From the NCBI GenBank assembly GCA_030323885.1, contig CM059191.1, positions 103,030,292 through 103,094,291 of the forward strand: a stretch of DNA of 64,000 nucleotides. Reading direction: 5' to 3'. The DNA is from Branchipolynoe longqiensis. Taxonomy: Eukaryota > Annelida > Polychaeta > Phyllodocida > Polynoidae. Both the position numbers and the translations under genes were made by a program. The notes under the pieces were generated by a model, which saw only the letters and a program-made list of their open reading frames with translations, made no database searches and was not told where the DNA came from. Shown one piece after another: positions 10,545 through 21,740 of the stretch (the stretch's first letter is position 1; every line of letters starts with the position of its first letter).

Positions 10545-11015
10545 GCCCACCAGCGGGATGCCCAATGGAAGGTAACCATGCCAAAAGTAGCCAGATAACA
10601 CACCACACAGCTACGTACAAGCCTATGATATGTAAATAGGAGTAGGCTAGTCGAGTAATAAGAGTAGAACAAAATAAAATACATATATGCCAAGAAAATA
10701 TTAAAAAACTAGCATAGGCTAGTAATACACACCACACAGCTACACACAAGCCTATGATATGTAAATAGGAGTAGGCTAGTTTAGTAATAAGAGTAGAACA
10801 AAATAAAATACATATATGCCAAGAAAATATAAAAAACTAACATAGGCTACTAACCATACCAACCAATTATCTATCTGCCACTGAACTGCAGGCAATAAAA
10901 TACCTTATCAGCAGCTACTGTGTGGTAAGATAACACCAACACTACAACTGGCCAGCAATGAAAAAAAGCCTGGGTACACGGGCTTATATGCTATGGACAG
11001 TATAAACACAGCCTC
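10545..11015 (+). repeat. Dispersed repeat R1, copy 1, with internal duplication
   Basis: Homologous, in opposite orientation, to 32590-32935: shared landmarks include GGATGCCCAATGGAAGGTAA at one end and TGCTATGGACAGTATAAA at the other. A segment of about 129 bp (start 10601, repeated at 10730) is tandemly duplicated here but single in the other copy. It is not coding. Type of element unknown. Confidence 0.8.
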
Positions 11016-11268
11016 AATAAAAAAGAAATAAAAAGAAATATATATATATATATATTAATTTGTCGACATACACACTGGTCTTAGGTATCACAGGTTGTAC
11101 CTCTTTAGTCTGGTAATCTTGGATTCTAGTTAGTCCTGAATTACATTAAATGTTGGACTCCAGATGTTGTCAGATTAAATGCATATTGCGTATTCTTATA
11201 GATAGAGCCAGGTTTAAAATGGGACAAAGTAAAACAACCAACGGTTCCAGACAAGGTTGTTATTGTTT

Positions 11269-13990
11269 CATGTAATATACAGTCCATGTAATATACAGTC
11301 CATGTAATATACAGTCCATGTAATATACAGTCCATGTAATATACCATCCATGTAACATACAGTCCATGTAACATACAGTCCATGTAACATACAGTCCATG
11401 TAATATACAGTCCATGTAATATACAGTCCATGTAATATACAGTCCATGTAATATACAGTCCATGTAATATACAGTCCATGTAATATACAGTCCATGTAAC
11501 ATACAGTCCATGTAATATACAGTCCATGTAATATACAGTCCATGTAATATACAGTCCATGTAATATACAGTCCATGTAATATACAGTCCATGTAATATAC
11601 AGTCCATGTAATATACAGTCCATGTAATATACAGTCCATGTAATATACAGTCCATGTAATATACAGTCCATGTAACATACAGTCCATGTAATATACAGTC
11701 CATGTAACATACAGTCCATGTAATATACAGTCCATGTAATATACAGTCCATGTAACATACAGTCCATGTAATATACAGTCCATGTAATATACAGTCCATG
11801 TAATACACAGTCCATGTAATATACAGTCCATGTAATATACCATCCATGTAACATACAGTCCATGTAATATACAGTCCATGTAATATACAGTCCATGTAAT
11901 ACACAGTCCATGTAATATACAATCCATGTAATATACAGTCCATGTAATATACAGTCCATGTAATATACCATCCATGTAATATACAGTCCATGTAATATAC
12001 AATCCATGTAACATACAGTCCATGTAATATACAGTCCATGTAATATACAGTCCATGTAACATACAGTCCATGTAATATACAGTCCATGTAATATACAGTC
12101 CATGTAATATACAGTCCATGTAATATACAGTCCATGTAATATACAGTCCATGTAATATACAGTCCATGTAATATACAATCCATGTAATATACAGTCCATG
12201 TAATATACAGTCCATGTAATATACAGTCCATGTAACATACAGTCCATGTAATATACAGTCCATGTAATATACAGTCCATGTAACATACAGTCCATGTAAT
12301 ATACAGTCCATGTAATATACAGTCCATGTAATATACAGTCCATGTAATATACAGTCCATGTAATATACAGTCCATGTAATATACAGTCCATGTAATATAC
12401 AGTCCATGTAACATACAGTCCATGTAATATACAGTCCATGTAATATACAGTCCATGTAACATACAGTCCATGTAATATACAGTCCATGTAATATACAGTC
12501 CATGTAATATACAGTCCATGTAATATACAGTCCATGTAATATACAGTCCATGTAATATACAGTCCATGTAACATACAGTCCATGTAATATACAATCCATG
12601 TAATATACAGTCCATGTAATATACAGTCCATGTAATATACAGTCCATGTAATATACAGTCCATGTAATATACAGTCCATGTAATATACAGTCCATGTAAT
12701 ATACAATCCATGTAATATACAATCCATGTAATATACAGTCCATGTAATATACAGTCCATGTAATATACCATCCATGTAATATACAGTCCATGTAATATAC
12801 AGTCCATGTAATATACAGTCCATGTAATATACAGTCCATGTAATATACAATCCATGTAATATACAATCCATGTAATATACAATCCATGTAATATACAGTC
12901 CATGTAATATACAGTCCATGTAATATACAGTCCATGTAATATACAGTCCATGTAATATACAGTCCATGTAATATACAATCCATGTAATATACAGTCCATG
13001 TAATATACAGTCCATGTAATATACAATCCATGTAATATACAGTCCATGTAATATACAATCCATGTAATATACAGTCCATGTAATATACAGTCCATGTAAT
13101 ATACAGTCCATGTAATATACAGTCCGTGTAATATACAGGCCATGTAATATACAGTCCATGTAATATACAGTCCATGTAATATACAGTCCATGTAATATAC
13201 AATCCATGTAATATACAGTCCATGTAATATACAGTCCATGTAATATACAGTCCATGTAATATACAGTCCATGTAATATACAGTCCATGTAATATACAGTC
13301 CATGTAATATACAGTCCATGTCATATACAGTCCATGTAATATACAGTCCATGTAATATACAGTCCATGTAATATACAGTCCATGTAATATACAGTCCATG
13401 TAATATACAGTCCATGTAATATACAGTCCATGTAATATGCAGTCCATGTAATATACAGTCCATGTAACATACAGTCCATGTAATATACAGTCCATGTAAT
13501 ATACAGTCCATGTAATATACAGTCCATGTAATATACAGTCCATGTAATATACAATCCATGTAATATACAGTCCATGTAATATACAGTCCATGTAATATAC
13601 AGTCCATGTAATATACAGTCCATGTAATATACAGTCCATGTAATATACAGTCCATGTAACATACAGTCCATGTAATATACAATCCATGTAATATACAATC
13701 CATGTAATATACAGTCCATGTAATATACAATCCATGTAATATACAGTCCATGTAATATACAATCCATGTAATATACAGTCCATGTAATATACAGTCCATG
13801 TAATATACAATCCATGTAATATACAATCCATGTAATATACAGTCCATGTAATATACAATCCATGTAATATACAGTCCATGTAATATACAGTCCATGTAAT
13901 ATACAGTCCATGTAATATACAGTCCATGTAATATACAGTCCATGTAATATACAGTCCATGTAATATACAGTCCATGTAATATACAGTCCA
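11269..13990. repeat. Minisatellite, 16-bp unit, about 170 copies
   Basis: 2722 bp of CATGTAATATACAGTC repeated without length change. Variants are few and recurrent: ATAT to ACAT, CAGTCC to CAATCC, and CAGTCC to CATCC-type changes. Because 16 is not a multiple of 3 and the minus strand of the unit lacks stops, all three minus frames stay open over hundreds of codons, giving a 16-residue repeat such as TVYYMDCILHGLYITW. There is no start context, composition or flanking exon to suggest translation, so these frames are by-products of the array. Confidence 0.97.
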
Positions 13991-14159
13991 AGACCAATGA
14001 TACAAATTATAACCCTTTAACAGCTTACAAAACATGGCAGATAATGGCAGTTGCCGAACTATGGAATTGTGGATTATGGATGTACAACCTGTAGTAGGAT
14101 AGGCCCAAGAGCAGTGGTATTAGGAACATTTTCTGAGATAACTACATTAGGTTGATCGT
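13991..14159. other. Unique flank of the 16-bp array
   Basis: Nothing recognised beyond the array edge. Confidence 0.4.
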
Positions 14160-14440
14160 TATAATGTACCTTACTTTAGCTTGAAGTAACTTTTATTTTA
14201 AATGGCTAACTTTTGAGATATTTGAAGTGCAACCATGCAAAATTAATGTTGGCAAGCACGCCAAAACTCTGATACCATAGCCTTCTGCAGTAATGGGTTC
14301 TATTAAATTGCCTCAGTATTCCCTTCTGTGTGGCGATAAATGCTTAATAACTGCCTCATTATCTAAGTTAGATATGTAGAATAAAATCTAGGTGAGTTTT
14401 TTTTTGTTTTGAAAATTTGATGTTTCATCGGACCACGCGA
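14160..14440 (-). repeat. Dispersed repeat family F, copy 1
   Basis: On the minus strand it carries CCGATGAAACATCAAATTTT, TCTACATATCTAACTTAGAT, AGAAGGGAATACTGAGGCAA and CTTCAAATATCTCAAAAG in this order. The same order of blocks appears at 19020-19260, 56075-56240 and 63040-63420. No clear coding frame; element class unknown. Confidence 0.7.
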
Positions 14441-14589
14441 CTTTAATGAAAATATGGAAAACAAATTGGCAATAGGCAGTTATCCCCTGAAATACAACAT
14501 TTTTCAGGTCTTAGTCGCTGGTCTTGTAGTCATGTCAAACTACAGTTATTTACAGTATTAGTTCCATGACATTCTCAGATTAGATACAT

Positions 14590-15230
14590 ATTGATGTTCC
14601 ATGCTACAGTTATTGACATTGGTCGTAATGCGAGCATTGCGTTTGATGCGTGGAGAGGAAGAGACCCTCCCCCGCCCCGCTGTCACGCAGCATTCGCGCC
14701 TCACCCGACGCCCGCTGCTCACCTCTCCCTCGCCCTCCCCCAGCCCGGCTGCTTTCACACCTCACCTGCCACCGCCCTTCGGCCCTCCCTTATAAGGCCG
14801 CCCGCCAGCCTCCTTCAGCCACTCGCCCTCCAGCCTCCTAGCCGCTCTGCCCTTTTTCCTCCACCCATCCACCCAACTATCTCTTACCATGTCTTTTTTC
14901 CAGCTGGTGGAGGGCTCCTCGGCCCCCCTCACATGACTCATTACCAGACTCATTACCAGAATCTGACTCATTACCAGACTCTAACTTTGCCCCCCTGAGG
15001 GCCCCTGTACATTTACTCCTTGTTGCTCCTCCTGAGCCCCCTTTCCTCCTACCTTGCTGCTCCTCATGAGCTCCTCTGCTTGATGATTGATGTATGTTCT
15101 TCATGTATGTATTGATCTCTGCTCCTCCCGAGCCTCCCTGTATGATTGATCTCCCGAGGCGTCCAATAAACGCCTTGTTTTCCACCTCCGCCTTGCCTTC
15201 TTCCTTTTCGCGCATCATTAGTTTACAACA
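14590..15230 (+). promoter_or_regulatory. LTR-like or promoter-like segment
   Basis: CCTTATAAGGCCGCCC at 14788 resembles a TATA core promoter inside a pyrimidine-rich, GC-rich stretch, and GTCCAATAAACGCC at 15160 resembles a polyadenylation signal about 375 bp downstream. It is followed by CAACATTTGTTGACGTTTCA. Promoter plus nearby poly(A) signal is the layout of an LTR (U3-R). The Pro/Ser-rich 135-codon frame across it has low complexity and no domain. A direct GACTCATTACCA repeat lies at 14935-14985. No second copy in the window, so the call is tentative. Confidence 0.35.
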
Positions 15231-15499
15231 TTTGTTGACGTTTCAGTGCCACACTGAGACATAATGCCGCCCATACCGGGACCCGATATCCCACTCAGTC
15301 ACGATATCGTGGCACTAAACAGACCATTCATTGTGCTGTTCTATTAAATGTTTAACATAGGGGAATGTCGCAGGAAGGAGCCATGGGGTAAGTTGGTTTG
15401 AACCAGCGACCTGCATGGGAGGAGGGGCACTCTACACATGTGGCCATGGCGCCCCCTTGTGGGAGATGTGGATCAATTTACCCGCGTCTGTGGGCTCGG
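15231..15499. other. Unassigned interval
   Basis: Contains a SINE-A-like fragment (GACCCGATATCCCACTCAGT at 15281) but no other recognisable feature. Confidence 0.4.
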
Positions 15500-16205
15500 G
15501 GACCCGACAGAACGCAGGGTTTGTATCGGTAGGGGTGTGTGTGGTGTTGTGTGGGTGTGTGTGAGTGGGTGGGTGTGGGGTGTGAGGTGTTGGGGTAGAG
15601 ATGTGGATGTGTGGTTTGTGTGGGTGTGGGAGTGGCTTGGGGAGTGGCTATGGGCGTGGGTGTGGGTGTGGGTGTCGTGCAGGTTGGGTGTAGAGATGTT
15701 GATGTGTGGAGGTGTGGGTGTGGGAGTGGTTTGGGAAGTGGGTAAGGGAGTGGGTGTGGTTGTGGTGCAGGTGTGGGTGTGGGTGTGGGTGTGGGTGTAG
15801 AGATGTGGATGTGTGGTGGTGTGGGTGTGGGAGTGGATTGGGGAAAGGCTATGGGTGTGGGTGTGGGTCTCGTGCAGGTGTGGGTGTAGAGATGTTGATG
15901 TGTGGAGCTGTGGGTGTGGGAATGGATGTGGGTGTAAAGATGTGGAATTGTAGCGGTGTGGGTGTGGGAGTGGCTTGGGGATTAGGTGTGGGTGTGGGTG
16001 TGGTTGTGGTGCAGGTGTGGGTGTGGGTGTAGAGATGTGGAAGTGTGGCGGTGTGGATGTGGCAGTGGTTTGGGGAGTTGGTATTGGTGTGGATATGGTG
16101 CATGTGTGGGTGTGGGGTAGGTTTAGGTGTGAGTGTGGGGTGTGGGATGTGGGGTGTGCGCTGTGGGATGTCGGTGTCGGTGGGGGAGTGGGGGCAGTGG
16201 GGAGA
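15500..16205. repeat. GT-rich minisatellite with higher-order structure
   Basis: GTGGGTGTGG words are organised in longer units that repeat GTAGAGATGTTGATGTGTGG and GGGAGTGGCTTGGGGA, spacing roughly 90-130 bp. Plus-strand open frames (Val/Gly/Cys/Trp-rich) are by-products. G-tracts in short spacing make it G-quadruplex prone on the plus strand. Confidence 0.9.
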
Positions 16206-16299
16206 AAGCTAATATAGAATAGGGCGAGTCACATGACCACCGCATCATAAACTGAGCAATTATTGCCCGATCTGGCCATGCCACACCAATTGCCAATTG

Positions 16300-16520
16300 C
16301 CTTTCCTGGGAGTAAATTGGTGTGTTATGTCCATGATGTTATCAACTGCGTATAAAACCATCAATGGCAAAGCACTAGAATATATATGTAATAAACTGTC
16401 CCTCAAACAATCATCCCGATCTCTCACACCTTTCAGCCAAATAGTAATAGATGTCTGTTTTCTAGATGGAAATTATATGGCGAGTGTGTTATCTCTGTTG
16501 AATGTTAGATTTGCTTGAGA
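16300..16520 (+). pseudogene. LINE reverse-transcriptase C-terminal fragment
   Basis: An open frame includes AYKTINGKALEYICNKLSLK followed by QSSRSL, which resembles the post-RT segment found in many CR1/L2-like LINEs (a pattern of AYK-LNG-AP-YI, then RSLRS). The conserved tail that should follow is not readable in frame. Short and diverged, so moderate confidence. Confidence 0.5.
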
Positions 16521-16711
16521 TAGGTTAATACTGCAAGGAAGAAAAACAATATATCTTGAAAATTCGTAATGTGTCATCAGAACACACCTGGCTGGGTAGT
16601 TATTTTAGTAGCTAATAGTGCTCTAGCCTTCATTGTGACATCATACTATAATATCTGAACAATTTTATTCTTTTTAAAATCAGATTGTAAATCGGTCATA
16701 TCATGCGTTTA

Positions 16712-16850
16712 CTGATACCCACTCCCCAAGCTACTCCCACACCCAAACTGCCACACATCCACATCTCTACACCCCCACACACACCTGCACCACAACCACA
16801 TCCACTCCTGTACCCACTCCCCAAACTACTCCCACACCCACACCGTACAA
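16712..16850. repeat. Inverted fragment of the GT-rich minisatellite
   Basis: The reverse complement of the 15.5-16.2 kb array: CCCACTCCCCAAGCTACTCC, ACATCCACATCTCTACACCC. It lies 500 bp away in the opposite orientation, so the two can pair. Confidence 0.85.
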
Positions 16851-17343
16851 TGTAAAATGCTAATGAGACTACTTTTATCCACCCATCCACCCCTGCGATA
16901 GCTTGACCTCATTCTGAAGTTCTCAATCAACACAAACTGATCACACTAGAAATATGGTTAATGTAATATTCATCATTATTGTTTTAAGTAATTCCTCTGT
17001 GTAAAACGTATATATAGGATTTCCACCACGACGCCAGGTTTCCATTGTACGGGACGACGTTATAATGTGACCACTAGCTCAGTGTGATGCTCCGTGTAAA
17101 AGGTCTATATAGGATGGCCACCCCAACTCTGCGTTCTGATGGCAGACGAAGAATCCATGTTGTTAGTATCATCTCACTGTACATGATATACTGTTGAAAA
17201 ATGTATATATATATATTTAACCGTTCGGTTATATGATTTCTACCACAACGCTTCCTCCTGTTCTGTGTGAAAGATATTATAATTTTGTGAAGCGATGTCA
17301 CATAATTATGTGTAGTGAAACTAAACTAGCTGCTTCACATCAG
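16851..17343. other. Unassigned interval with short direct repeats
   Basis: GTGTAAAA-CGTATATATAGGAT at about 17000 and CCGTGTAAAAGGTCTATATA at 17092 introduce similar segments. No gene recognised. Confidence 0.4.
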
Positions 17344-18770
17344 GATGTGTCCAATCAGGCTGATTAAATCAGATTGTTGCAAATCAGACTGCTTCTTAAT
17401 CAGGATGTTTCCAATCAGGATGTTTCCATTCAGGCTTCTTGCAATCAGTATGTATCCAGTCAGGATGTGTCCAATTAGAATGTATCAAATCAGGATATAT
17501 CCAATCAGGATGTATCCAATCAGGATGTATCCAATCAGGTTGTTTCCAATCAGGCTTCTTCCAATCAGTGTGGATCCAATCAGATGTATAAAATCAGGAT
17601 GTATCCAATCAGGATGTATCCAATCAGGATGTATCCAATCAGGATGTACCCAATCAGGTTGTATCCAATCAGGATGTATCCAATCAGGATGTATACAATC
17701 AGGATGTACCCAATCAGCTTGTATCCAATCAGGCTTCTTCCAATCAGTCTGGATCCAATCAGATGTATCAAATCAGGAGGTATCCAATCAGGATGTATCC
17801 AATCAGGATGTATCCAATCAGGATGTATCCAATCAGGATGTATACAATCAGGTTGTTTCCAATCAGGCTTCTTCCAATCAGTCTGGATCCAATCAGATGC
17901 ATAAAATCAGGATGTATCCAATCAGGATGTATCCAATCAGGATGTATCCAATCAGGATGTACCCAATCAGGTTGTATCCAATCAGGATGTATCCAATCAG
18001 GATGTATACAATCAGGATGTACCCAATCAGCTTGTATCCAATCAGGCTTCTTCCAATCAGTCTGGATCCAATCAGATGTATCAAATCAGGAGGTATCCAA
18101 TCAGGATGTATCCAATCAGGATGTATCCAATCAGGATGTATCCAATCAGGATGTATACAATCAGGTTGTATCCAATCAGGATGTATCCAATCAGGTTGTA
18201 TCCAATTAGGAGGTATCCAATCAGGGTATATCCAACCAGGATGTATCCAAGCAGAATGTGTCAAATCAGAATGTATCCAATCAGACTGCTACCAATCAGA
18301 ATCCTTCCAGTCAGGGTCAGGTTGTATCTAATCATACTGCTAGATTTCAGGCTGTGTCCAATCAGACTGCTAGCAATCATATTGATGCACATCAGACTGC
18401 TACCAATCAGAGTTCTAACAATCAGACGGCTACCAATCAGACTGCTGCCAATCAGATGGATTCCAATCATACTGCTGCCAATCAGACTGATATCAATCAG
18501 ACTGCTACCAATCATGTTTCTGCCAATCAGACTGCTACCAATCAGTCTGCTACCAATCAGTCTGCTACCAATCAGACTGCTACCAATCAGAATGCTATCA
18601 ATCAGACTGCTACCAATCATGCTTCTGCCAATCATACTGCTACCAATCAGACTGCTACCAATCAGAATGCTACCAATCAGACTGCTACCAATCAGAATGC
18701 TACCAATCAGACTGCTGCATATCAGGCTGCTACCAATCAGTGTGTGCCCAATACAGCCGGGGGCCGTGGG
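17344..18770. repeat. 15-bp minisatellite (CCAATCAG core) with 313-bp higher order
   Basis: About 90 units of CAATCAGGATGTATC, changing after 18270 to CAATCAGACTGCTAC. The marker GGATCCAATCAGATG lies at 17572, 17751, 17885 and 18064, giving alternating 179- and 134-bp spacing and a 313-bp higher-order duplication. A 15-bp unit keeps frames open on both strands, producing pentapeptide repeats (IRMYP, SGCIQ, SNQDV). No sign of real coding. Every unit contains CCAAT with an ATCAG flank, a good match to the NF-Y consensus. Confidence 0.95.
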
Positions 18771-19019
18771 CTGTAGTGATGGATTGCCCCACACGGTGGT
18801 TGTTGGCTGAACTACCAGCGCTCTGACCAGTCATCCATGTGCAAGATTAAATCACTGAACCATGACCTCTTCCCTCTTATATAATACCCCGCCGTCGGCG
18901 ATATAGCAGGATGATTCTTCCGCTAAAATGAAACCACTATGTCTGGATATTAAGGATTTAATTGGCTACACTATTTCATCGTGGTTGATTTAACGTGACC
19001 ACCAAGCGACAGTTATATA
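18771..19019. other. Unassigned interval
   Basis: Nothing recognised. Confidence 0.4.
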
Positions 19020-19260
19020 GAATTGGTTTCACATTTCTAACTTAGATCCTGATGCGGATATTAAACATTTGTTGCTGCAGTGAAGGTAAAACTAGGTCAA
19101 GTTCATGGAATCTGTTACAACCTATGGTCTCACAATTTGAAGTAATCTGCAATAATTCCACTTCAAATATCTCAAATATTAGCCATTTAAAACTCAAGTA
19201 ATGTAGATTTGATGAGATTAAACCGATATATTTAACTAAAAAGATGACAGTAAGAACAAA
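19020..19260 (+). repeat. Dispersed repeat family F, copy 2
   Basis: Carries CTAACTTAGATCCTGATGC, the ATTAAACATTTGTTGCTGCA block and CACTTCAAATATCTCAAAT, matching 14160-14440 in inverted orientation and 63040-63420 directly. Confidence 0.65.
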
Positions 19261-19502
19261 CATCGGATTATGCAATTTGAAATACAACTTAACAAGTGAA
19301 TAAGAAATGGGCACAAGGGTAATGAGATAACGTGTGATTTCTTATGGATCTTCTGCAAATATGGAACATCTTGTCGTAATCTGCACAGACCACGGTGATG
19401 TACTGGTTCCCATGCTAACCACATAATGGCAAGAAGAGATTTTGAAAACCTGCTATAGGCACGACATTGGCCATTTTCATCAAACCCACATTCCTGGTTG
19501 CT

Positions 19503-19850
19503 GTGACCAGGATCCTGTCATCATCATCATCATCTTGCTGTCGGTCGCGATGCGACAAAGACTGCTTTCATTACTTGACTGCCGCTCTCCATTTAGCTCT
19601 CTGCTGTGAGAGTTGTGTCCATGAGTCGGTCTTAATGTCTCTCAGCTTCAGGTTTCTCTTGATGGTATCTTTGAACCGGAGACGGGGGCGCCCTCTCTTT
19701 CTGTAGCCAGAAGACAGTTGAGAATAGAGGATCTGCTTTGGTAGCCTGTCTGATGACATCCTCATGAGGTGTCCAGTCCACCAGAGATTCTTTTTGATCA
19801 GAAGATCTTCCATAGATCCTGCACAAGCTACATTATGCATGTTTGGTGAA
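19503..19850 (-). pseudogene. LINE reverse-transcriptase C-terminus, best preserved copy
   Basis: The minus strand encodes an uninterrupted stretch reading SMEDLLIKKNLWWTGHLMRM, SSDRLPKQILYSQLSSGYRK, RGRPRLRFKDTIKRNLKLRD and DSWTQLSQQRAKWRAAVK, then stop. This is the C-terminal part of a non-LTR retrotransposon polyprotein (the WxGH-RM and QLSQ-RAKWR pattern is typical), downstream of the RT domain, which is absent through 5' truncation. The 3' UTR and (ATG)n tail lie at the plus-strand left end (CATCATCATCATC, 19519-19531). The open frame begins in upstream sequence not belonging to the LINE, so its methionine is not a real start. Confidence 0.8.
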
Positions 19851-20039
19851 CATACCATGTGTATGTGCATGTTTACTATAACTTTTATATGTATATAAAT
19901 TGGTGCTGCTGCTTTCTCTTATTTATTCGCGAATTATTTGCTATTTATTATTGATTGATTCACATGTATGTCAATGCGCAGCTGTAAGCATTAAACAACA
20001 TAAAGATGCAAACCATTTAAAAACTGTTCAATCTAAGGG
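19851..20039. other. Unassigned AT-rich interval
   Basis: Nothing recognised. Confidence 0.4.
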
Positions 20040-20575
20040 GGATAAGTATAGCAATCCACACTGACCCCTCAGTCAGGGAGCAACATATCGTAAAATATTC
20101 CGATATTCGGCAAGGGGGGAATGCAATTGTTCTATTACTGATCGGTGTACTTGGCCAGGCATCTAGATATATACATATGTGTTGGTGGTGCCTGCGTGGG
20201 ATGGAAATAGACATAGTAGTGCTGGCACGTCTGGGTGCTTCTGCTGGGGTAGGGGTCATCACACTCAAACGGTCAAGGTTTGTGGTGGCTAACAGGGCAC
20301 ACATCTACTGGTGGTGGGCAGACAACGGGTATCCATAGAGACCAGGATTGCTGGAGTCCTATTGGTGAAACCAGGAATGATAGATTCCTATTGCTGGAAG
20401 GAGGTGGTATGATATCCAAGAACCCATGTAACTATAGAACCCCTGTAACTATATATGAATAAACCAGAGGCCTGTTGTATGTTACACTTTACTCTCTTCC
20501 TTTCTCTTTGTCTGTATTGTTTTTCTCCTAGCCTATGTACACACCCACATATCCGAGCATAAAACTACAATAGAG
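20040..20575 (+). repeat. LTR-like dispersed repeat L, copy 1
   Basis: Shares with 37880-38420 the blocks GTAAAATATTC, GGGGAATGCAA-TGTTCTA, GGTGGT...ATAGACAT, then AATAAACC (20458-20463 AATAAA) and a pyrimidine-rich CTCTTCCTTTCTCTTTGTCT, ending near CACCCACATATCCGAGC. Promoter plus AATAAA in copy 2 suggests an LTR or similar. Exact ends not resolved. Confidence 0.6.
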
Positions 20576-20732
20576 TACATAAGGCATCCTAGGTACGTAA
20601 ATGGTTAGGACACTAGTCCAGGAATTGCAAGATAGAGGTATGGGTTTCAATCCTGCTGTCGACACATTATTTCGCATTATATTCCCCCTCCAATAAAATA
20701 TGCAATTGCTTGGTCAGTATATGATGTCATAA

Positions 20733-21327
20733 GCTGTGTTCACATGGGCGATGTAAATCGATTAGTAGAAATCGACTTGTATAGTTTGGGTTACATTTCG
20801 CATGTGAACGGGCGTCTCAGTCGGATTAGGGGTGAATCGATTCCTGTGATCCAGATACTGTACATCACTTGTGGAGGTCGATTACGTGAGTCGATTTATG
20901 TGAACCGATTTATTTTGCCTGTCTGGACGCACTGAGGCGGATTAAGGATGTCACATGCATGCGCAGTCGAGACATTAGTTTGTTGACTTTCCGGTCGATC
21001 AAAAGCGCATATTATATAATTTAGTCTATGAAACCACTAGCTGTGCACAGATATTTTGTTCATCATTTATTTTTAGGGTTTCACTGCCCAGCAGAAATGT
21101 TGACCCTTCCAAACCAATAGGATTCAGTCCATACATATCTAGGTCAAACCCACACTCTCTCGTGGCGACGTCGACTACCCGAAACTGGCGCTGGTTAGTA
21201 TCGACTTGCTCATGCGCTGATATCGATTTCTGGCCCAAGTACTGCCCGTGTGAACGGGCGTCTAAATCAATTAATATGATTCGCCTTGTCTAAATCGCTT
21301 TACATTTTCCCCGTGTGAACACGGCTA
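20733..21327. mobile_element. TAA/TAG-flanked fold-back MITE (AATCGATT words)
   Basis: TAA at 20730-20732 and TAG at 21328-21330 flank 595 bp. Ends GCTGTGTTCACATGGGCGAT and, reversed, TAGCCGTGTTCACACGGGG are inverted. AAATCGATT, CGATTTA and ATCGACTT words recur inside in both orientations, with a second GTGTGAACGGGCGTC at 21249. Inferred to be the same type as 53014-53384. Confidence 0.7.
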
Positions 21328-21330
21328 TAG

Positions 21331-21740
21331 AAGTAGTAGTACTAGAAATAATCAGTTTGAGGCAGTCACGCAGCTGTGAGCTCATAGGTTACGCTGTGAT
21401 TATGTGATTGGGTGATACTTTACGAGGGTGTCTCATACCACAGTGCCCCATGATATAAACTTCCCAAAGGACACACCGCAGGCTCCTCAGCGTATAGGCA
21501 ATTACCAAAGCTCAAATTTGATTACCACGCTTATTTGCTCTATATATTTCATATTTAGGAGTCGGGCATGCGCAGTTTGCGTCTCCCGTGTTTGCGTCTT
21601 ACGTCTACTTGCAGCTGTGTGGGCTGCGTGTGGGGACCATTGGGCGGAGGTTGGACGTGGGAGTGGGAGAGTGAGTAGGGTGGGGGTGGGTGTGAGAGGG
21701 GTGGAGGCGTGGATTGGAGGTGCAGCAGGGGCGGGATGGT
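21331..21740. other. Unassigned interval
   Basis: A 148-codon plus-strand frame starting at 21428 shows no domain and is partly GT-rich low complexity; I do not call it a gene. Confidence 0.4.

Noticed and set aside
11269..13990. CRISPR array
   Set aside because: There are no spacers between units, the units are only 16 bp and the window is eukaryotic.
11141..14035. 964-codon minus-strand open frame
   Set aside because: It is the translation of a 16-bp minisatellite; the other two frames are equally open and there is no coding signature.
14591..14998. 135-codon Pro/Ser-rich frame
   Set aside because: Low-complexity pyrimidine-rich DNA with overlapping open frames in other phases; it crosses a TATA-like box.
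17345..18810. 328-, 244- and 177-codon frames with pentapeptide repeats on both strands
   Set aside because: A 15-bp unit without stops keeps many frames open at once; no single frame is favoured.
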